A stretch of 64,000 nt of DNA, taken from positions 16,424 through 80,423 of the forward strand of contig JADLBH010000029.1 of NCBI GenBank assembly GCA_020847855.1, written 5' to 3'. This document shows, in pieces, positions 19,801 through 28,458 of this stretch. Made by a program: the position numbers and the translations under genes. The first letter of the stretch is position 1. Every line of letters begins with the position of its first letter. This DNA is from Fimbriimonadaceae bacterium (GTDB lineage: Bacteria > Armatimonadota > Fimbriimonadia > Fimbriimonadales > Fimbriimonadaceae). A model generated the notes under the pieces. The model saw nothing but the letters and a program-made list of their open reading frames with translations, was not told where the DNA came from and did no database searches.

Positions 19801-21050
19801 CGCCCTTTCGCCTGCCGCAGGTGTTCGATTGCGAGGTCGAGCTGGCTGTCGCGGCCAGGCTCGCCGAGGAGGGTGTCGGTCTCGATGACGAGGGGGACCT
19901 TGATGTCGGGGGTGAGTCCACCCGAGATGTACTGACCGTCCTCGTCCACTTTGCGCTCGATGTTCCGGCCCGAGGGGAGGTAGTACCGTGCAAGGGTGAT
20001 CTTCGCGCTAGACCCGTCCACCAAGGTGAAGACCGTCTGCACGGACGCCTTGCCATAGGTGTGTTCTCCCATGATCGTGGCGTGCTGGTAGTCCTGGAGC
20101 ACCCCGGCAAAGATCTCGGAAGCGCTGGCAGACTCCTCGTTGACGAGGACGACGATAGGGAAGGGCATGGCCTTCGTCTTCGCCCTCGGGGTCGTTGCGA
20201 TCTGTTTGGAGCCGTCTCGGAGCTTCATGGAAATCACCTCCTTGCCGTCCAGGAATGCACCGAGCATTTCGCTCACGGCGGGAAGGAGCCCCCCAGGATT
20301 GCCGCGAAGGTCAATCACGAGCCCCTTGGGCCTTTGCTGGACGAGATCGTCCAAGGCGTCGGAGAACTGGATGGGGGTGGTCTCGGCGAACTGGCTCACG
20401 GCGAGGTATCCAATGTGGTCGGGCTCGATCATCTTGCCTTCGGCGGTCGGGATCACGACGACCCCGCGCACGATCTCGAGGTTCACCGGTGCTACGACTC
20501 CTGGCCTCACCACGCGGATGGAGACCTTGGTGCCCGCCTTGCCGCGGATCTTGGCGACCACTTCGTTCACGTCCTCCCCGGCCGCGTCCTCACCGTCTAC
20601 GCTCACGACCATATCGCCGGGCTTGAGGCCCGCACGCTCGGCCGGTGCGCCCTTGAAGACGGTGGCGACGCGGGCGCCAATGGGATCGGGGCTCAATCGG
20701 GCACCGATGCCGACGAAGTCGCCTTTGGTCTCGAGCTTGAGGTCCTCGGCCGCGACTGGTTCGAGGAAGTTGGTGTGCGGGTCGCCGAGCGAGGCGAACA
20801 TCCCCTCCATGGCCCGATGCTTCAGCACTTCCGCGTTGATGGGGACCAGGGACTTGGCGAGGATCGCGTTGTATTCGTGGGTGAAGAGGGCGGTGGGGGT
20901 CTGCTTGGGCTGCGGGGCAAACCCTAGTAGCCTCGCGAAAGCGTCCCGCGAGACCTCCCTGCGGGAGGCGAGATCCCTGAACGCGAACCCCGTGCAGAAC
21001 ACCGCCGCGATCACGGCAAGGGCGAAGACGACGGTGGCGAATCGTTTCAC
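19797..21050 (-). CDS. ctpA: Carboxy-terminal processing protease, S41 family
   Basis: 417 residues, GTG start. N-terminal signal or anchor (VVFALAVIAAVFCTGFAF), cap domain with LGDPHTNFLEP, PDZ domain (about 95-175, APAERAGLKPGDMV), and the protease core LVIDLRGNPGGLL. The Ser-Lys dyad is intact: Ser in ESASASEIF and Lys in TYGKAS exactly 25 residues later. It trims C-termini of periplasmic proteins. It is the downstream partner of a dead paralog, to which it is coupled by a GTGA overlap. Confidence 0.92.
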   Translation of the reverse strand: MKRFATVVFALAVIAAVFCTGFAFRDLASRREVSRDAFARLLGFAPQPKQTPTALFTHEYNAILAKSLVPINAEVLKHRAMEGMFASLGDPHTNFLEPVAAEDLKLETKGDFVGIGARLSPDPIGARVATVFKGAPAERAGLKPGDMVVSVDGEDAAGEDVNEVVAKIRGKAGTKVSIRVVRPGVVAPVNLEIVRGVVVIPTAEGKMIEPDHIGYLAVSQFAETTPIQFSDALDDLVQQRPKGLVIDLRGNPGGLLPAVSEMLGAFLDGKEVISMKLRDGSKQIATTPRAKTKAMPFPIVVLVNEESASASEIFAGVLQDYQHATIMGEHTYGKASVQTVFTLVDGSSAKITLARYYLPSGRNIERKVDEDGQYISGGLTPDIKVPLVIETDTLLGEPGRDSQLDLAIEHLRQAKGR

Positions 21051-22288
21051 TTGCCCGCCCCCTCCGCCCAGCGAGCAGTGAGCAGCGTGTACCCTTTCGA
21101 CTCGGGAAGCTTCGTTGTTTCCACATAGAACGGCCGCGAGGCCGTTTTGCCGGTGAGCGTCGCTCTTCCTGCCTTTTTCAGGGCCAAGGCGAAGATCTCA
21201 GCTGCGCCTTCGGTGGTCTGGTCCACGATGAGGCGAAACGGTGGCCGCTCTGTCCCGGCCCCGACGGTCAAGGGCCTGGGAGTGCCGGCCATCCCCGCAG
21301 CGAGGACTCCGTACTGCCCGGTCGGGGCGGCGGCGGAGAGCGCAGGCACGATCTCCCGCGGATCGCCGATGCCGCTCTGCCGAAGGTCAATCACAGTCGC
21401 ACCGGCATCCAGGGCGGCTCGAAGGGCGTCCGCCGCCCCGCTGACGAACTGTAAGCGGACGGATCCATCCGGAGCCTTGTGGATTGCCGGGCGCGGGGTC
21501 TTGGCGGTGACGACCTGGAAGTCCAACTGTTTCCCGGTTCGGACAATGCTCAGTTCGTGGCGCTTTCCCAAGCCCGTGGTCAGGACGTCCCTGGCTTTGA
21601 CGGCGAGCTTGGCGTCATCGGCGCGCTTTTGGAACTCCTTGCGCGACTCGGTGACCTCTTCGGTGCTGGCCTTGCCTTGTGCCGCTCGTTCTCGGACTGC
21701 CCGGATCGCCTTGATGTCCTCGTAAGACAGGACCCACTTTCCGTCGAGCTTGATGACCCGGTCGCCAGCGCGGATGCCTGCCGCCTCCGCGGGAGATCCA
21801 GGAAAGACCGTGGTGACGATGAGATCGGGAAGCATGAGGAGCGGGTCGGCCTTGCGCAGGTTCTCGCGGGCGTCCTCCAGGGTCTTCGCGTCATAGCGAA
21901 GCGTGGTCTCGATACCGATCCCCTCGACGGTGCCGTGCAGTGCGTCCTCATGGGCTCGAAAGGCTTCGGCATCGAGGAACCTCGACTCCGGCTCGAGGAG
22001 ACCGTTCACCATCCCCCGGATCGCACCGTTCGCGAGGGCCGTCTCATCGTTGACTGGGTCAACGTACTCGCGCTCGAGCAGGAGGGTGAGTTGGAAGAAG
22101 AACTCCGCCTCGCCGACCGGCCGCACGTCGTCCTTGGCGGCGATGATCGAGCGAACGCCCAGGTTCTGAAGGGTGCTGATGCTCCTGCCCACATCTTGGC
22201 GCGTCCTTGCCTCGTTCCCGGCCACGAACGCTGCCACGACCGCGAGGAGGCCGAGAATAGGAACGACGTTTCGGCGAGGGTTGTTCAA
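21047..22288 (-). CDS. S41-family pseudoprotease with PDZ domain (catalytic dyad lost)
   Basis: 413 residues, TTG start. Same plan as the downstream ctpA: N-terminal anchor, cap domain (NGLLEPESRFLDAE), PDZ (GSPAEAAGIRAGDRV) and an S41-like C-terminal domain. Aligned by hand on the EIF motif, the catalytic Ser position is Gly (TTEGAAEIF) and the Lys position 25 residues on is Pro (TASRPFYVE). The PDZ region has a 40-residue charged insertion. It is probably a non-catalytic partner or regulator of the adjacent active protease. It follows rpiB closely. Confidence 0.8.
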   Translation of the reverse strand: MNNPRRNVVPILGLLAVVAAFVAGNEARTRQDVGRSISTLQNLGVRSIIAAKDDVRPVGEAEFFFQLTLLLEREYVDPVNDETALANGAIRGMVNGLLEPESRFLDAEAFRAHEDALHGTVEGIGIETTLRYDAKTLEDARENLRKADPLLMLPDLIVTTVFPGSPAEAAGIRAGDRVIKLDGKWVLSYEDIKAIRAVRERAAQGKASTEEVTESRKEFQKRADDAKLAVKARDVLTTGLGKRHELSIVRTGKQLDFQVVTAKTPRPAIHKAPDGSVRLQFVSGAADALRAALDAGATVIDLRQSGIGDPREIVPALSAAAPTGQYGVLAAGMAGTPRPLTVGAGTERPPFRLIVDQTTEGAAEIFALALKKAGRATLTGKTASRPFYVETTKLPESKGYTLLTARWAEGAGK

Positions 22289-22310
22289 TTCATTGCACCA
22301 AAGCCCAGGG

Positions 22311-22763
22311 TCAGGCCAACGCGCCTGGCCCCTCTAGTTTTCGGCGTCTGCGAGCATGCCGGTCACTGACATCTTCACTAGTCCGTAGGAACACGTCCAC
22401 GATCTCGAGCGCCAGATCCTCTGCGATCAGCCTAGCCCCGAGGCACAGCACGTTCGCCCCGTTGTGCTCGCGGGCAAGTCTTGCAGACTCCGTATTCCAA
22501 CAAACGGCTCCGCGGACGCTAGGGTTCCTGTTTGCTGCGATACAGACTCCAATCCCGCTGCCGCAAACCAGGATCCCGGTCTCGGCGCGGCCCGAGGCGA
22601 TCTCCTCCGCGACGAGGAATGCTGCGTCGGGATAGTCGTAGGGCGACTCGTCCGGCGCGCCGAGCTCCAAGGTTTCCATCCCCTGGCCCGCCAAGTGGGC
22701 GACGATCGCCTTTCGGAGGTGGAAGCCCGCGTGATCGGAGCCGAGGACGATGAGTTCTGGCAC
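22311..22763 (-). CDS. rpiB: Ribose-5-phosphate isomerase B
   Basis: 150 residues, GTG start. LacAB/RpiB fold: VLGSDHAGFHLR at the N-terminus, then CGSGIGVCIAANR with the catalytic Cys, and LARLAREHN-type helix (ARLAREHNGANVLCLG). It interconverts ribose 5-phosphate and ribulose 5-phosphate in the pentose phosphate pathway. The gene begins 2 bases after the HEAT-repeat gene and is followed by the S41 pair, so it rides in a mixed operon. Confidence 0.95.
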   Translation of the reverse strand: MPELIVLGSDHAGFHLRKAIVAHLAGQGMETLELGAPDESPYDYPDAAFLVAEEIASGRAETGILVCGSGIGVCIAANRNPSVRGAVCWNTESARLAREHNGANVLCLGARLIAEDLALEIVDVFLRTSEDVSDRHARRRRKLEGPGALA

Positions 22764-22765
22764 GG

Positions 22766-23320
22766 CTAGAACCCCTTCGCCCTTGCGAGGTCGGTGTATG
22801 CGGCGCGGACCATCGGGTCTGGGTCGTCCTTTGCGTTCGCCACCTCCTCGGGCTTGACCGGGCCCGGCTGGGCGGCAAAGGCCCGGAGGGCGAGACTGCG
22901 GACCAACGGCATGGGGTCGGTGACGGCAAGGCGCAGGGCGGGCCGGTCGGCATCGGTCTTTCGCGCGGCGATCTTGGCGAGCAATTGAACCCGGACGACG
23001 GGGGACTCGTCCCGCACCCCGTTGTGCGCATCGCGAAGGATGCCGTTGTCCTCAGCGTCCAAGAGCTTCGAAAGGCACTCGACCCTCACGGCCTCGCTCG
23101 GGTCGTTCAATGCCGAGTACTGGAGCCTACGGGCCACGAGACCGACCTTCGGGTCCAGGAGTCGGGCGGTCTCTAGGCGAACGGAAGGGTCGGGCTCCTC
23201 GGCCAAGGAGGTGGCGAGAAGGATCTGTGAAGGCTGCCCCTTCATCTGACCCAGGGCGAGCACTCCGGAGAGCCGGGTGCTCCAGCTTCGAACCCCTATC
23301 TGGCTCACGACCGCCGCCAT
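22766..23320 (-). CDS. HEAT-repeat protein, probably the C-terminal part of a gene split by an in-frame TGA
   Basis: 184 residues if started at the ATG at 23320. It consists of HEAT-like helical repeats (for example EEPDPSVRLETARLLD, DPSEAVRVECLSKLLD, DPMPLVRSLALRAF). The same reading frame is open from 23383 and reads as plausible coding sequence (APFDHGRKFVLDAYRG) right up to the TGA that ends the upstream 605-residue protein, whose own C-terminus is HEAT-like. So this is most likely the tail of one about 811-residue protein. Translation from the internal ATG remains possible. Confidence 0.6.
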   Translation of the reverse strand: MAAVVSQIGVRSWSTRLSGVLALGQMKGQPSQILLATSLAEEPDPSVRLETARLLDPKVGLVARRLQYSALNDPSEAVRVECLSKLLDAEDNGILRDAHNGVRDESPVVRVQLLAKIAARKTDADRPALRLAVTDPMPLVRSLALRAFAAQPGPVKPEEVANAKDDPDPMVRAAYTDLARAKGF

Positions 23321-23383
23321 GCTTTCTGCGAATCTGCCGCGGTATGCATCGAGAACGAACTTCCGACCGTGGTCGAACGGTGC

Positions 23384-25201
23384 TCATTCTAGCGACTCGA
23401 AGAGGACGGCCTGAGACTCGGGATCGGTGCGCCCGGCAAGGGCTTGGATCGCGAGAAAGCTCGTGGACGCGAGTGCGCTCTTGGCCTGCTCGTTCAGTGC
23501 GAGCAGGAACCCCGGCACCTGAGCGCGGCCGATGGCCGCGAGGGCGTTGAGCTTCATATCCGTCGCAGGGGATTCCAGGGCAGCCGTGATCAACGCCGTG
23601 TCCGATGCGCTGACGGGCGCATGGATTCCAGCGAGGGCCACCAACCGGGAATCGGCGGAGAGACGGGGAAGGGGCGGGGTCGGCTCTCCCTGTGCGGCCA
23701 CGGGCGAGGTGACGCCCAGGATGCCAGGGCCAGGATCGTCGCGCTCAAACATCCACGAGTCGGCTGCGGCCCCGATTCTCACCTCCACAATGTCCTCGAG
23801 TCCGAGGGGCGCCCCCACGAGCTTGACCTCGTGCCATTCCGAGTCCGCAGCGATGAGCGGTGCCATTGCCGCTCGATCCGGGCCCGCCTCGCCTGGAACT
23901 CGATCCAACCCGGCGATCAAGGTTTCTGCCTTCTTCCCCGTGCTGGAGAGAGCGGTCGCATACCAGGCCTCCGTGCCCGAAGCCTTGACCGAGAACGACA
24001 CAGCCGGAGAAGACGAGACCAGGAAGGTCGCATAGCCACGGCATTGGCGGCTCTGGCGCTCGATCACGAAAGTTCCTTCCTCGTCCCCGATTTTCACGTC
24101 GTGGAGGCCCACCGCCCTCGGGCTCGGTTGTTTCGGGGGCAGCTCACTGCCAGGCACCGCGAGAGCTTGAGGATCGAAGCTCGACGGGTACTCCATGAGC
24201 ACGGACGGGTCGGGAAGTCCAAAAACACCCTCGGACGCGACTTGTGCGCCCTTCTCGACGAGGAGATCGGCGTGTTCCAGCCTCACAGGTTGCAGCCCTG
24301 GTTGCCTCACGGTGCTGTCTCCCGTGTGCGCCATGCCTGTGAATCCCTCCGGGGTGGAGAGCCAGGCCCTCCAGGTCGGCCCGCCGTCCACGGTCGGTTC
24401 CGACGTGACCTCGGTGGCCGCGTCGAGGCTCTGTTTGGTCCGCCGCATGCCGACGTGCCTGCGGAAGGAGCCGTACATCGTGGTAGCGAGCGCGTCATCG
24501 GGGGCGAGCCCGTCGAGGCCGAAGTAAGGGATCAAGGTCACCGGCGTGTGGCCGATGTCGAAGTCCCTCGCGGTGCCGGAGAGACCGGCGTGAATGACGA
24601 ACGCTCCCGTATAGGGCCCGTGGTAGGCGCCATCGTCGGTCGGGAACGCGGCCCCGTTGATCTTGGCGGCAAGGTCTGGCACGATCTCTTCGAGGGTGAG
24701 GGCAGTCCCGATCGGCCCCTTCGTGAGGAACCTCGGGTCGTCGTCGGTGACGACTTCGAACCGGGTGTCCACCGTCCCTTCGCTCGAGCCGTCAATCATC
24801 GCCTTGAGGAGGGCAAGGGAGCGAAACACGGTGTCGAGCGCGGGCCTCTCGATAAAGCCCCGACGCTGGGAGACGATGCCGTCCTTTCCTAGGTCCAGGA
24901 TGAAGACCCTGGTCGGGACGATCACCTTGATGTGGATCGGCCGCCTCCCAGGGGCGGCCTTGGCGGCGTTCCACCGGGCTTTGATATCGCCCCAGCCACC
25001 GTCCTGCACGTACTTCCGACCGAGCTTGCCGTCCGCAGTGACCTCGTACTTGAACCCGCCACTCTCGATGTGGGCCGTCCACGGCCCGCACGGGCCTGGT
25101 GCGCTTGGAAACACCAACGGCGCCGCCCGCCCTGCGATGTCCACGGTCTCGACCGGGATGTCTTGCGGGCCGAGGAGCAGGCCGAGGAGGAGCGCGGTCA
25201 T
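23384..25201 (-). CDS. Secreted protein of unknown function with C-terminal HEAT-like repeats (truncated by TGA)
   Basis: 605 residues. Short signal-like N-terminus (MTALLLGLLLG), then about 480 residues with no family I recognise, including an AFP-like FDIGHTPVTLIPYFG segment and a beta-rich region with SADSWMFERDDPGPG that resembles a carbohydrate-binding-like (NPCBM-type) jelly roll. The last 110 residues are HEAT-like. The frame ends at a TGA (23384-23386, complement) followed in the same frame by more HEAT repeats. A CGA-to-TGA change would explain this. It is upstream of rpiB and downstream of MTA phosphorylase. Confidence 0.7.
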   Translation of the reverse strand: MTALLLGLLLGPQDIPVETVDIAGRAAPLVFPSAPGPCGPWTAHIESGGFKYEVTADGKLGRKYVQDGGWGDIKARWNAAKAAPGRRPIHIKVIVPTRVFILDLGKDGIVSQRRGFIERPALDTVFRSLALLKAMIDGSSEGTVDTRFEVVTDDDPRFLTKGPIGTALTLEEIVPDLAAKINGAAFPTDDGAYHGPYTGAFVIHAGLSGTARDFDIGHTPVTLIPYFGLDGLAPDDALATTMYGSFRRHVGMRRTKQSLDAATEVTSEPTVDGGPTWRAWLSTPEGFTGMAHTGDSTVRQPGLQPVRLEHADLLVEKGAQVASEGVFGLPDPSVLMEYPSSFDPQALAVPGSELPPKQPSPRAVGLHDVKIGDEEGTFVIERQSRQCRGYATFLVSSSPAVSFSVKASGTEAWYATALSSTGKKAETLIAGLDRVPGEAGPDRAAMAPLIAADSEWHEVKLVGAPLGLEDIVEVRIGAAADSWMFERDDPGPGILGVTSPVAAQGEPTPPLPRLSADSRLVALAGIHAPVSASDTALITAALESPATDMKLNALAAIGRAQVPGFLLALNEQAKSALASTSFLAIQALAGRTDPESQAVLFESLE

Positions 25202-25211
25202 GCGTTAGACT

Positions 25212-26051
25212 TTACTCAAAGAGCCGGAGATCCTCCGCTGCCACGGCGTGGCCGTCCCCTCGCGTGAAGCGTAGGGACTCCTTGTCCGCGAGCGGGGCCA
25301 GGTCGGTGGGCAGAGTACCGATCAAGTCGAGGATCACGGTGCGCGCCTTGGCGGAGTTCGCTTGGAACACCTCGAGCACGTTGTGCGCGGTAACGGCCTC
25401 GACCCCTGCCACGACCCCGCAGTCGAAGTCGGTGACCAAGGAGATGTTCACGACACCCATCCCCAATTCGCGGCAAAGATAGGCCTCGGGATACTGGGTC
25501 ATGTTGATCACTTGCCAACCCATCTGAGTGAACCAGGTGCTTTCCGCTTTCGTGGAGAACCGCGGGCCTTGGATCACGACGACGGTACCGCCGTCGTGCG
25601 CCGTGATCCCTGCCCTTTGGATCGCCTCCACCGCGAGCCTGCGAAGCTCGGGATGGTAGGTCTCGGCAGGAGAGACGTGGGTGGTGACGGGTCCGTCGAA
25701 GAACGTGTCCTTGCGGCCGCTCGTCCGGTCCACGAACTGATCGGCGACCAGGAAATGGCCGGGCTCGATATCGCGCTGGAGGGATCCCACGGCGCAAGGG
25801 CTCACGACGACCTGCACGCCGAGCTTGTGCATCGCCCATACGTTCGCCCGATAGTTCACCATGTGAGGCGGCAACGTGTGCCGTCGGCCGTGCCGCGGGA
25901 GGAACGCCACTTTGCGACCATGGACCTGTGCGAGGAAGACGGAGTCGCTTGGTGGACCGTACGGAGTGTCCACTTTGGCCTCGCGGACATCCTCCAGAAG
26001 GCTGTACAAGCCGGATCCCCCGAATACCCCGATCTCGGCGGTCTGGCTCAT
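25212..26051 (-). CDS. mtnP: S-methyl-5'-thioadenosine phosphorylase (purine nucleoside phosphorylase family)
   Basis: 279 residues. PNP/MTAP family 2 features: GVFGGSGLYSLL phosphate-binding start, PRHGRRHTLPPH, NYRANVWA, and the MTAP-type substrate segment INMTQYPEAYLCRELGM. It cleaves 5'-methylthioadenosine (from polyamine or SAM use) to adenine and methylthioribose 1-phosphate. The ATG overlaps the TGA of the upstream BtuF-like lipoprotein gene (ATGA), so the two are coupled. Other genes of the methionine salvage pathway are not in the window. Confidence 0.93.
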   Translation of the reverse strand: MSQTAEIGVFGGSGLYSLLEDVREAKVDTPYGPPSDSVFLAQVHGRKVAFLPRHGRRHTLPPHMVNYRANVWAMHKLGVQVVVSPCAVGSLQRDIEPGHFLVADQFVDRTSGRKDTFFDGPVTTHVSPAETYHPELRRLAVEAIQRAGITAHDGGTVVVIQGPRFSTKAESTWFTQMGWQVINMTQYPEAYLCRELGMGVVNISLVTDFDCGVVAGVEAVTAHNVLEVFQANSAKARTVILDLIGTLPTDLAPLADKESLRFTRGDGHAVAAEDLRLFE

Positions 26052-26899
26052 CGCGCCTTCACCTTGGCCTCGCGAAGCCGGATGGACATGGGCTCGATCA
26101 ACGTCTCGATGCGGGTGCTGACCCTCAAGAGCGTCTTGTCGTCCACCTCGTACACCTGCTTTGCCTTCACTGCGGGCAAGCTAGCCAGTTGGGGGTTGCC
26201 GAGGAGCTTGAGGCCAGAGCCGTTGGGGGTGAAGACAACGTCGGGAGCCAGTTTGAGCAACTGTTCTGGGGACGTTTGGACGAACGTCGTTCCTTCCGGA
26301 CCGACCGGATCGCCGCCGGCAGAGCGAACGACGTCCGCGATGAAGCTCTCCTTGCCCGCGGCATAGAGGCTCCCGTCGGCCATGAGCACGGCGACCTGTG
26401 GCCGGGGCTCCTGGGCCTGGGACATGGCATTGACCCTGGCGGAGAGGATTTTGTCGGCGAGGTTCGACGCGTTGCTCTCCGCTGCGGTCGCCTTGCCGAT
26501 CTCATAGAGAAAGTTGACGAGGCCCTCCACCGTGTTCGCCTTCAGCTCGAGCGTCTTGAGCCCGAGCGACTTTAGTTTCTCGATCTCGGCGGGGGAGTAG
26601 AGCGTCGCGTCATAGACGACGAGGTCGGGTTGGAGGGCGACGATCTTCTCATAGTTGGGAGTCGTGCCGTTGACGACGATGGCGGCGGAGCCGATCCCAT
26701 AGTTGACGTCGCACGATGCGGTCCGGCCGCGGATGAGGCTGACCATTCCGACCTTGAAGAGGATGTCGGTAACACCGGGTGCGAGGCTGACTACGGAGTT
26801 GACCGTGCCTTCGCGCTTCTTTCCGCCGACGATCTCCTGTTGCTGGCATCCCGCGATCGCGAGCACCGCGAGGAGGAGTGGGACGAAGGCGCGTCTCAT
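26048..26899 (-). CDS. Periplasmic substrate-binding lipoprotein, BtuF/FepB class
   Basis: 283 residues. Signal peptide with lipobox (LAVLAIAGC, Cys 18). The mature protein has the cluster A-II binding fold: VSLAPGVTDILFKVG, a first lobe ending LQPDLVVYDATLYS, a long connecting helix, and the second lobe PDVVFTPNGSG. This class binds cobalamin, haem or siderophores. No membrane or ATPase subunit is adjacent, and the coupled downstream gene is MTA phosphorylase, so the ligand is uncertain. No cobalamin riboswitch fits in the roughly 60 bases before the tRNA. Confidence 0.85.
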   Translation of the reverse strand: MRRAFVPLLLAVLAIAGCQQQEIVGGKKREGTVNSVVSLAPGVTDILFKVGMVSLIRGRTASCDVNYGIGSAAIVVNGTTPNYEKIVALQPDLVVYDATLYSPAEIEKLKSLGLKTLELKANTVEGLVNFLYEIGKATAAESNASNLADKILSARVNAMSQAQEPRPQVAVLMADGSLYAAGKESFIADVVRSAGGDPVGPEGTTFVQTSPEQLLKLAPDVVFTPNGSGLKLLGNPQLASLPAVKAKQVYEVDDKTLLRVSTRIETLIEPMSIRLREAKVKAR

Positions 26900-26961
26900 G
26901 GCTGGATTGTGCCTTAGGGAACCCTGGCCGCGTCGGGAACACCCAGTGCGCGGCGAATGGG

Positions 26962-27037
26962 TGGCAGGGGCGACAGGATTCGAACCCGCGACCTGCGGTT
27001 TTGGAGACCGCTGCTCTACCAGCTGAGCTACACCCCT
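26962..27037 (-). tRNA. tRNA-Trp (CCA anticodon)
   Basis: A complete 76-base cloverleaf on the minus strand beginning AGGGGTGTAGCTC and ending with an encoded CCA. The acceptor stem AGGGGTG pairs with CGCCCCT, the D-loop reads AGCTGGTAGAGC, the anticodon stem GCGGT/ACCGC encloses CTCCAAA with anticodon CCA (Trp), and the T-arm contains GGTTCGAATCC. It lies between the BtuF-like gene and an anti-sigma-like gene. Confidence 0.97.
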
Positions 27038-27076
27038 AGGCGGTGAGATTGTAGCACGAGGGCGGTGGCGTTCTTG

Positions 27077-27814
27077 CTAACGGGTGGACCGTAGGGTCTT
27101 AGCGACCTGGATCAACTCTTGCTCAGTCCGGTCTGCGGTGACCAGAAGCAGATAGCCCGAGTCTTGCCATGCGATCGCGGCCCGGCCATTGATCGCGCCA
27201 GAGCAGAAACCGTTGCCGATCGTGCGGTTCACACCCTCGACCTCGCTCGCACCCGAGAGGACGAAGAGAACGACCTGGCCCTCACCGTCGTGCATGGTGA
27301 GCCGCGCCGCCCTGCGCCCGCCAACGTTGCCCACGGCGAGGTCAATGACCCGCGCTTCGAGCTCGTCAATCCGGTTCGGGGCGATGCCTACGGCTTGTCG
27401 GACGTTCTCCGCGGCGGTGGACGGCGCCTGCGACCCCATGGGTGTAAGGCCTGTGTAGAGCCCGGCGATGTTCGAGCTCGGGACAGTGCCCGCCCCATGG
27501 ATCCGGTTGATTCCGGCGGCGGAGAGGAGCGCGACTAGAAAGATCGCACATAGGCCCCATGCATATTTCGAGACGAACCGCTCGGTCTTGGAGACCCGGT
27601 CGAGCTCGTCGAGTCGGCGGACACACGACTTCCAGAGCTCGGGGTCGGGGTTGCTGGCACACTTGCAGGCCAAGGCCTCTCGGACTTGGGTCGCACGTTG
27701 GAACTCGGCGGCCGCGGCAGGATCGTTGTGCTTGAGCGCCTCCGCCTTGGTGAGTTCCTCGCCCGACAGGTTGCCGTCGGCGAGCGCGTTCATGAGTTCG
27801 GTCGTATCGTTCAT
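27077..27814 (-). CDS. Putative membrane anti-sigma factor
   Basis: 245 residues. Cytosolic N-terminal helical part (about 1-80) with the LMNALADGNLSGEE start typical of anti-sigma proteins, a single membrane helix around 82-102 (YAWGLCAIFLVALLSAAG), and a periplasmic C-terminal domain. The canonical zinc H-x3-C-x2-C motif is not evident. The assignment rests mainly on context: its ATG overlaps the TGA of an ECF sigma gene immediately upstream (ATGA). It would hold that sigma factor at the membrane until a signal is sensed. Confidence 0.78.
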   Translation of the reverse strand: MNDTTELMNALADGNLSGEELTKAEALKHNDPAAAAEFQRATQVREALACKCASNPDPELWKSCVRRLDELDRVSKTERFVSKYAWGLCAIFLVALLSAAGINRIHGAGTVPSSNIAGLYTGLTPMGSQAPSTAAENVRQAVGIAPNRIDELEARVIDLAVGNVGGRRAARLTMHDGEGQVVLFVLSGASEVEGVNRTIGNGFCSGAINGRAAIAWQDSGYLLLVTADRTEQELIQVAKTLRSTR

Positions 27815-28365
27815 TTTCCTAGGTAGCCCTCCTCTCGGGCATAGGTCTCCAACTGCTTTCGCAAGAGCGTTCGTCCCCGCGCGATCCTTGATCTCACGGT
27901 TCCCACCGGCGCGCCGGTGGCTTCGGCGATCTCCTCATAGGTGAGCCCCTCGATGTCGCACAGGATCACAGCCATGCGGAACACCTCGGGCACCTGGGCG
28001 AGGGCTTCCTCGACCTCGGCCCCCAACATGCCGTCAAAGAGAGCCCTGTCCGGCACCGATTCTTCCGGCGCGGCGGGCTCCCAAGTTCCGTCTTCGTCGA
28101 GCGAGACGGCCGTGCCCTCTCGGGCGCGTTTCCGGTACTGGTTGATGTAGAGGTTCGTGGTGATCCGGAGGATCCACGCCTTGAAGTTGCGTCCGTCGAA
28201 GCGGTCGAAAGCCTCGTAGGCCCGAACGATCGCCTCTTGCGCCAGGTCGCTCGCCTCTTCCGGATCACGGGTGAGGCGAAGCGCAGTACCGTAGACCGAT
28301 GCGAAAACGCCTTCGGCCATCCGCTCAAATCGCTCGCGCTGCGGATTGCCGCGACGAGACAGCAT
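27811..28365 (-). CDS. RNA polymerase ECF-type sigma factor
   Basis: 184 residues. Region 2 (about 20-85) includes DLAQEAIVRAYEAFDRFDGRN-type sequence (LAQEAIVRAYEAF, FKAWILRITTNLYINQYRK); region 4 (about 125-175) has the helix-turn-helix IEGLTYEEIAEATGAPVGTVRSRI. It is a group 4, RpoE-like sigma factor directing an extracytoplasmic stress or signal response. It is followed directly by its presumed anti-sigma partner. The target promoters are not predictable from this window. Confidence 0.93.
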   Translation of the reverse strand: MLSRRGNPQRERFERMAEGVFASVYGTALRLTRDPEEASDLAQEAIVRAYEAFDRFDGRNFKAWILRITTNLYINQYRKRAREGTAVSLDEDGTWEPAAPEESVPDRALFDGMLGAEVEEALAQVPEVFRMAVILCDIEGLTYEEIAEATGAPVGTVRSRIARGRTLLRKQLETYAREEGYLGK

Positions 28366-28458
28366 TGCTCGGATCGTACCATTCTCGCTACTCCCAACAC
28401 ACTTCGGCCCGCCATGGTTCCCGGTTCGAGAAACCTGGCACGAATACCGGTGCGTCGG

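Noticed and set aside
23384-23386. Selenocysteine at the in-frame TGA codons (also 41477-41479)
   Set aside because: Neither site is in a redox-like context or aligned to a conserved Cys; both look like CGA to TGA changes. No SECIS-like hairpin was evident immediately downstream, though this was only judged by eye.
26900-26961. Cobalamin riboswitch upstream of the BtuF-like gene
   Set aside because: Only about 60 bases separate the gene from tRNA-Trp, too short for a cobalamin aptamer, and no B12-box-like sequence is visible.
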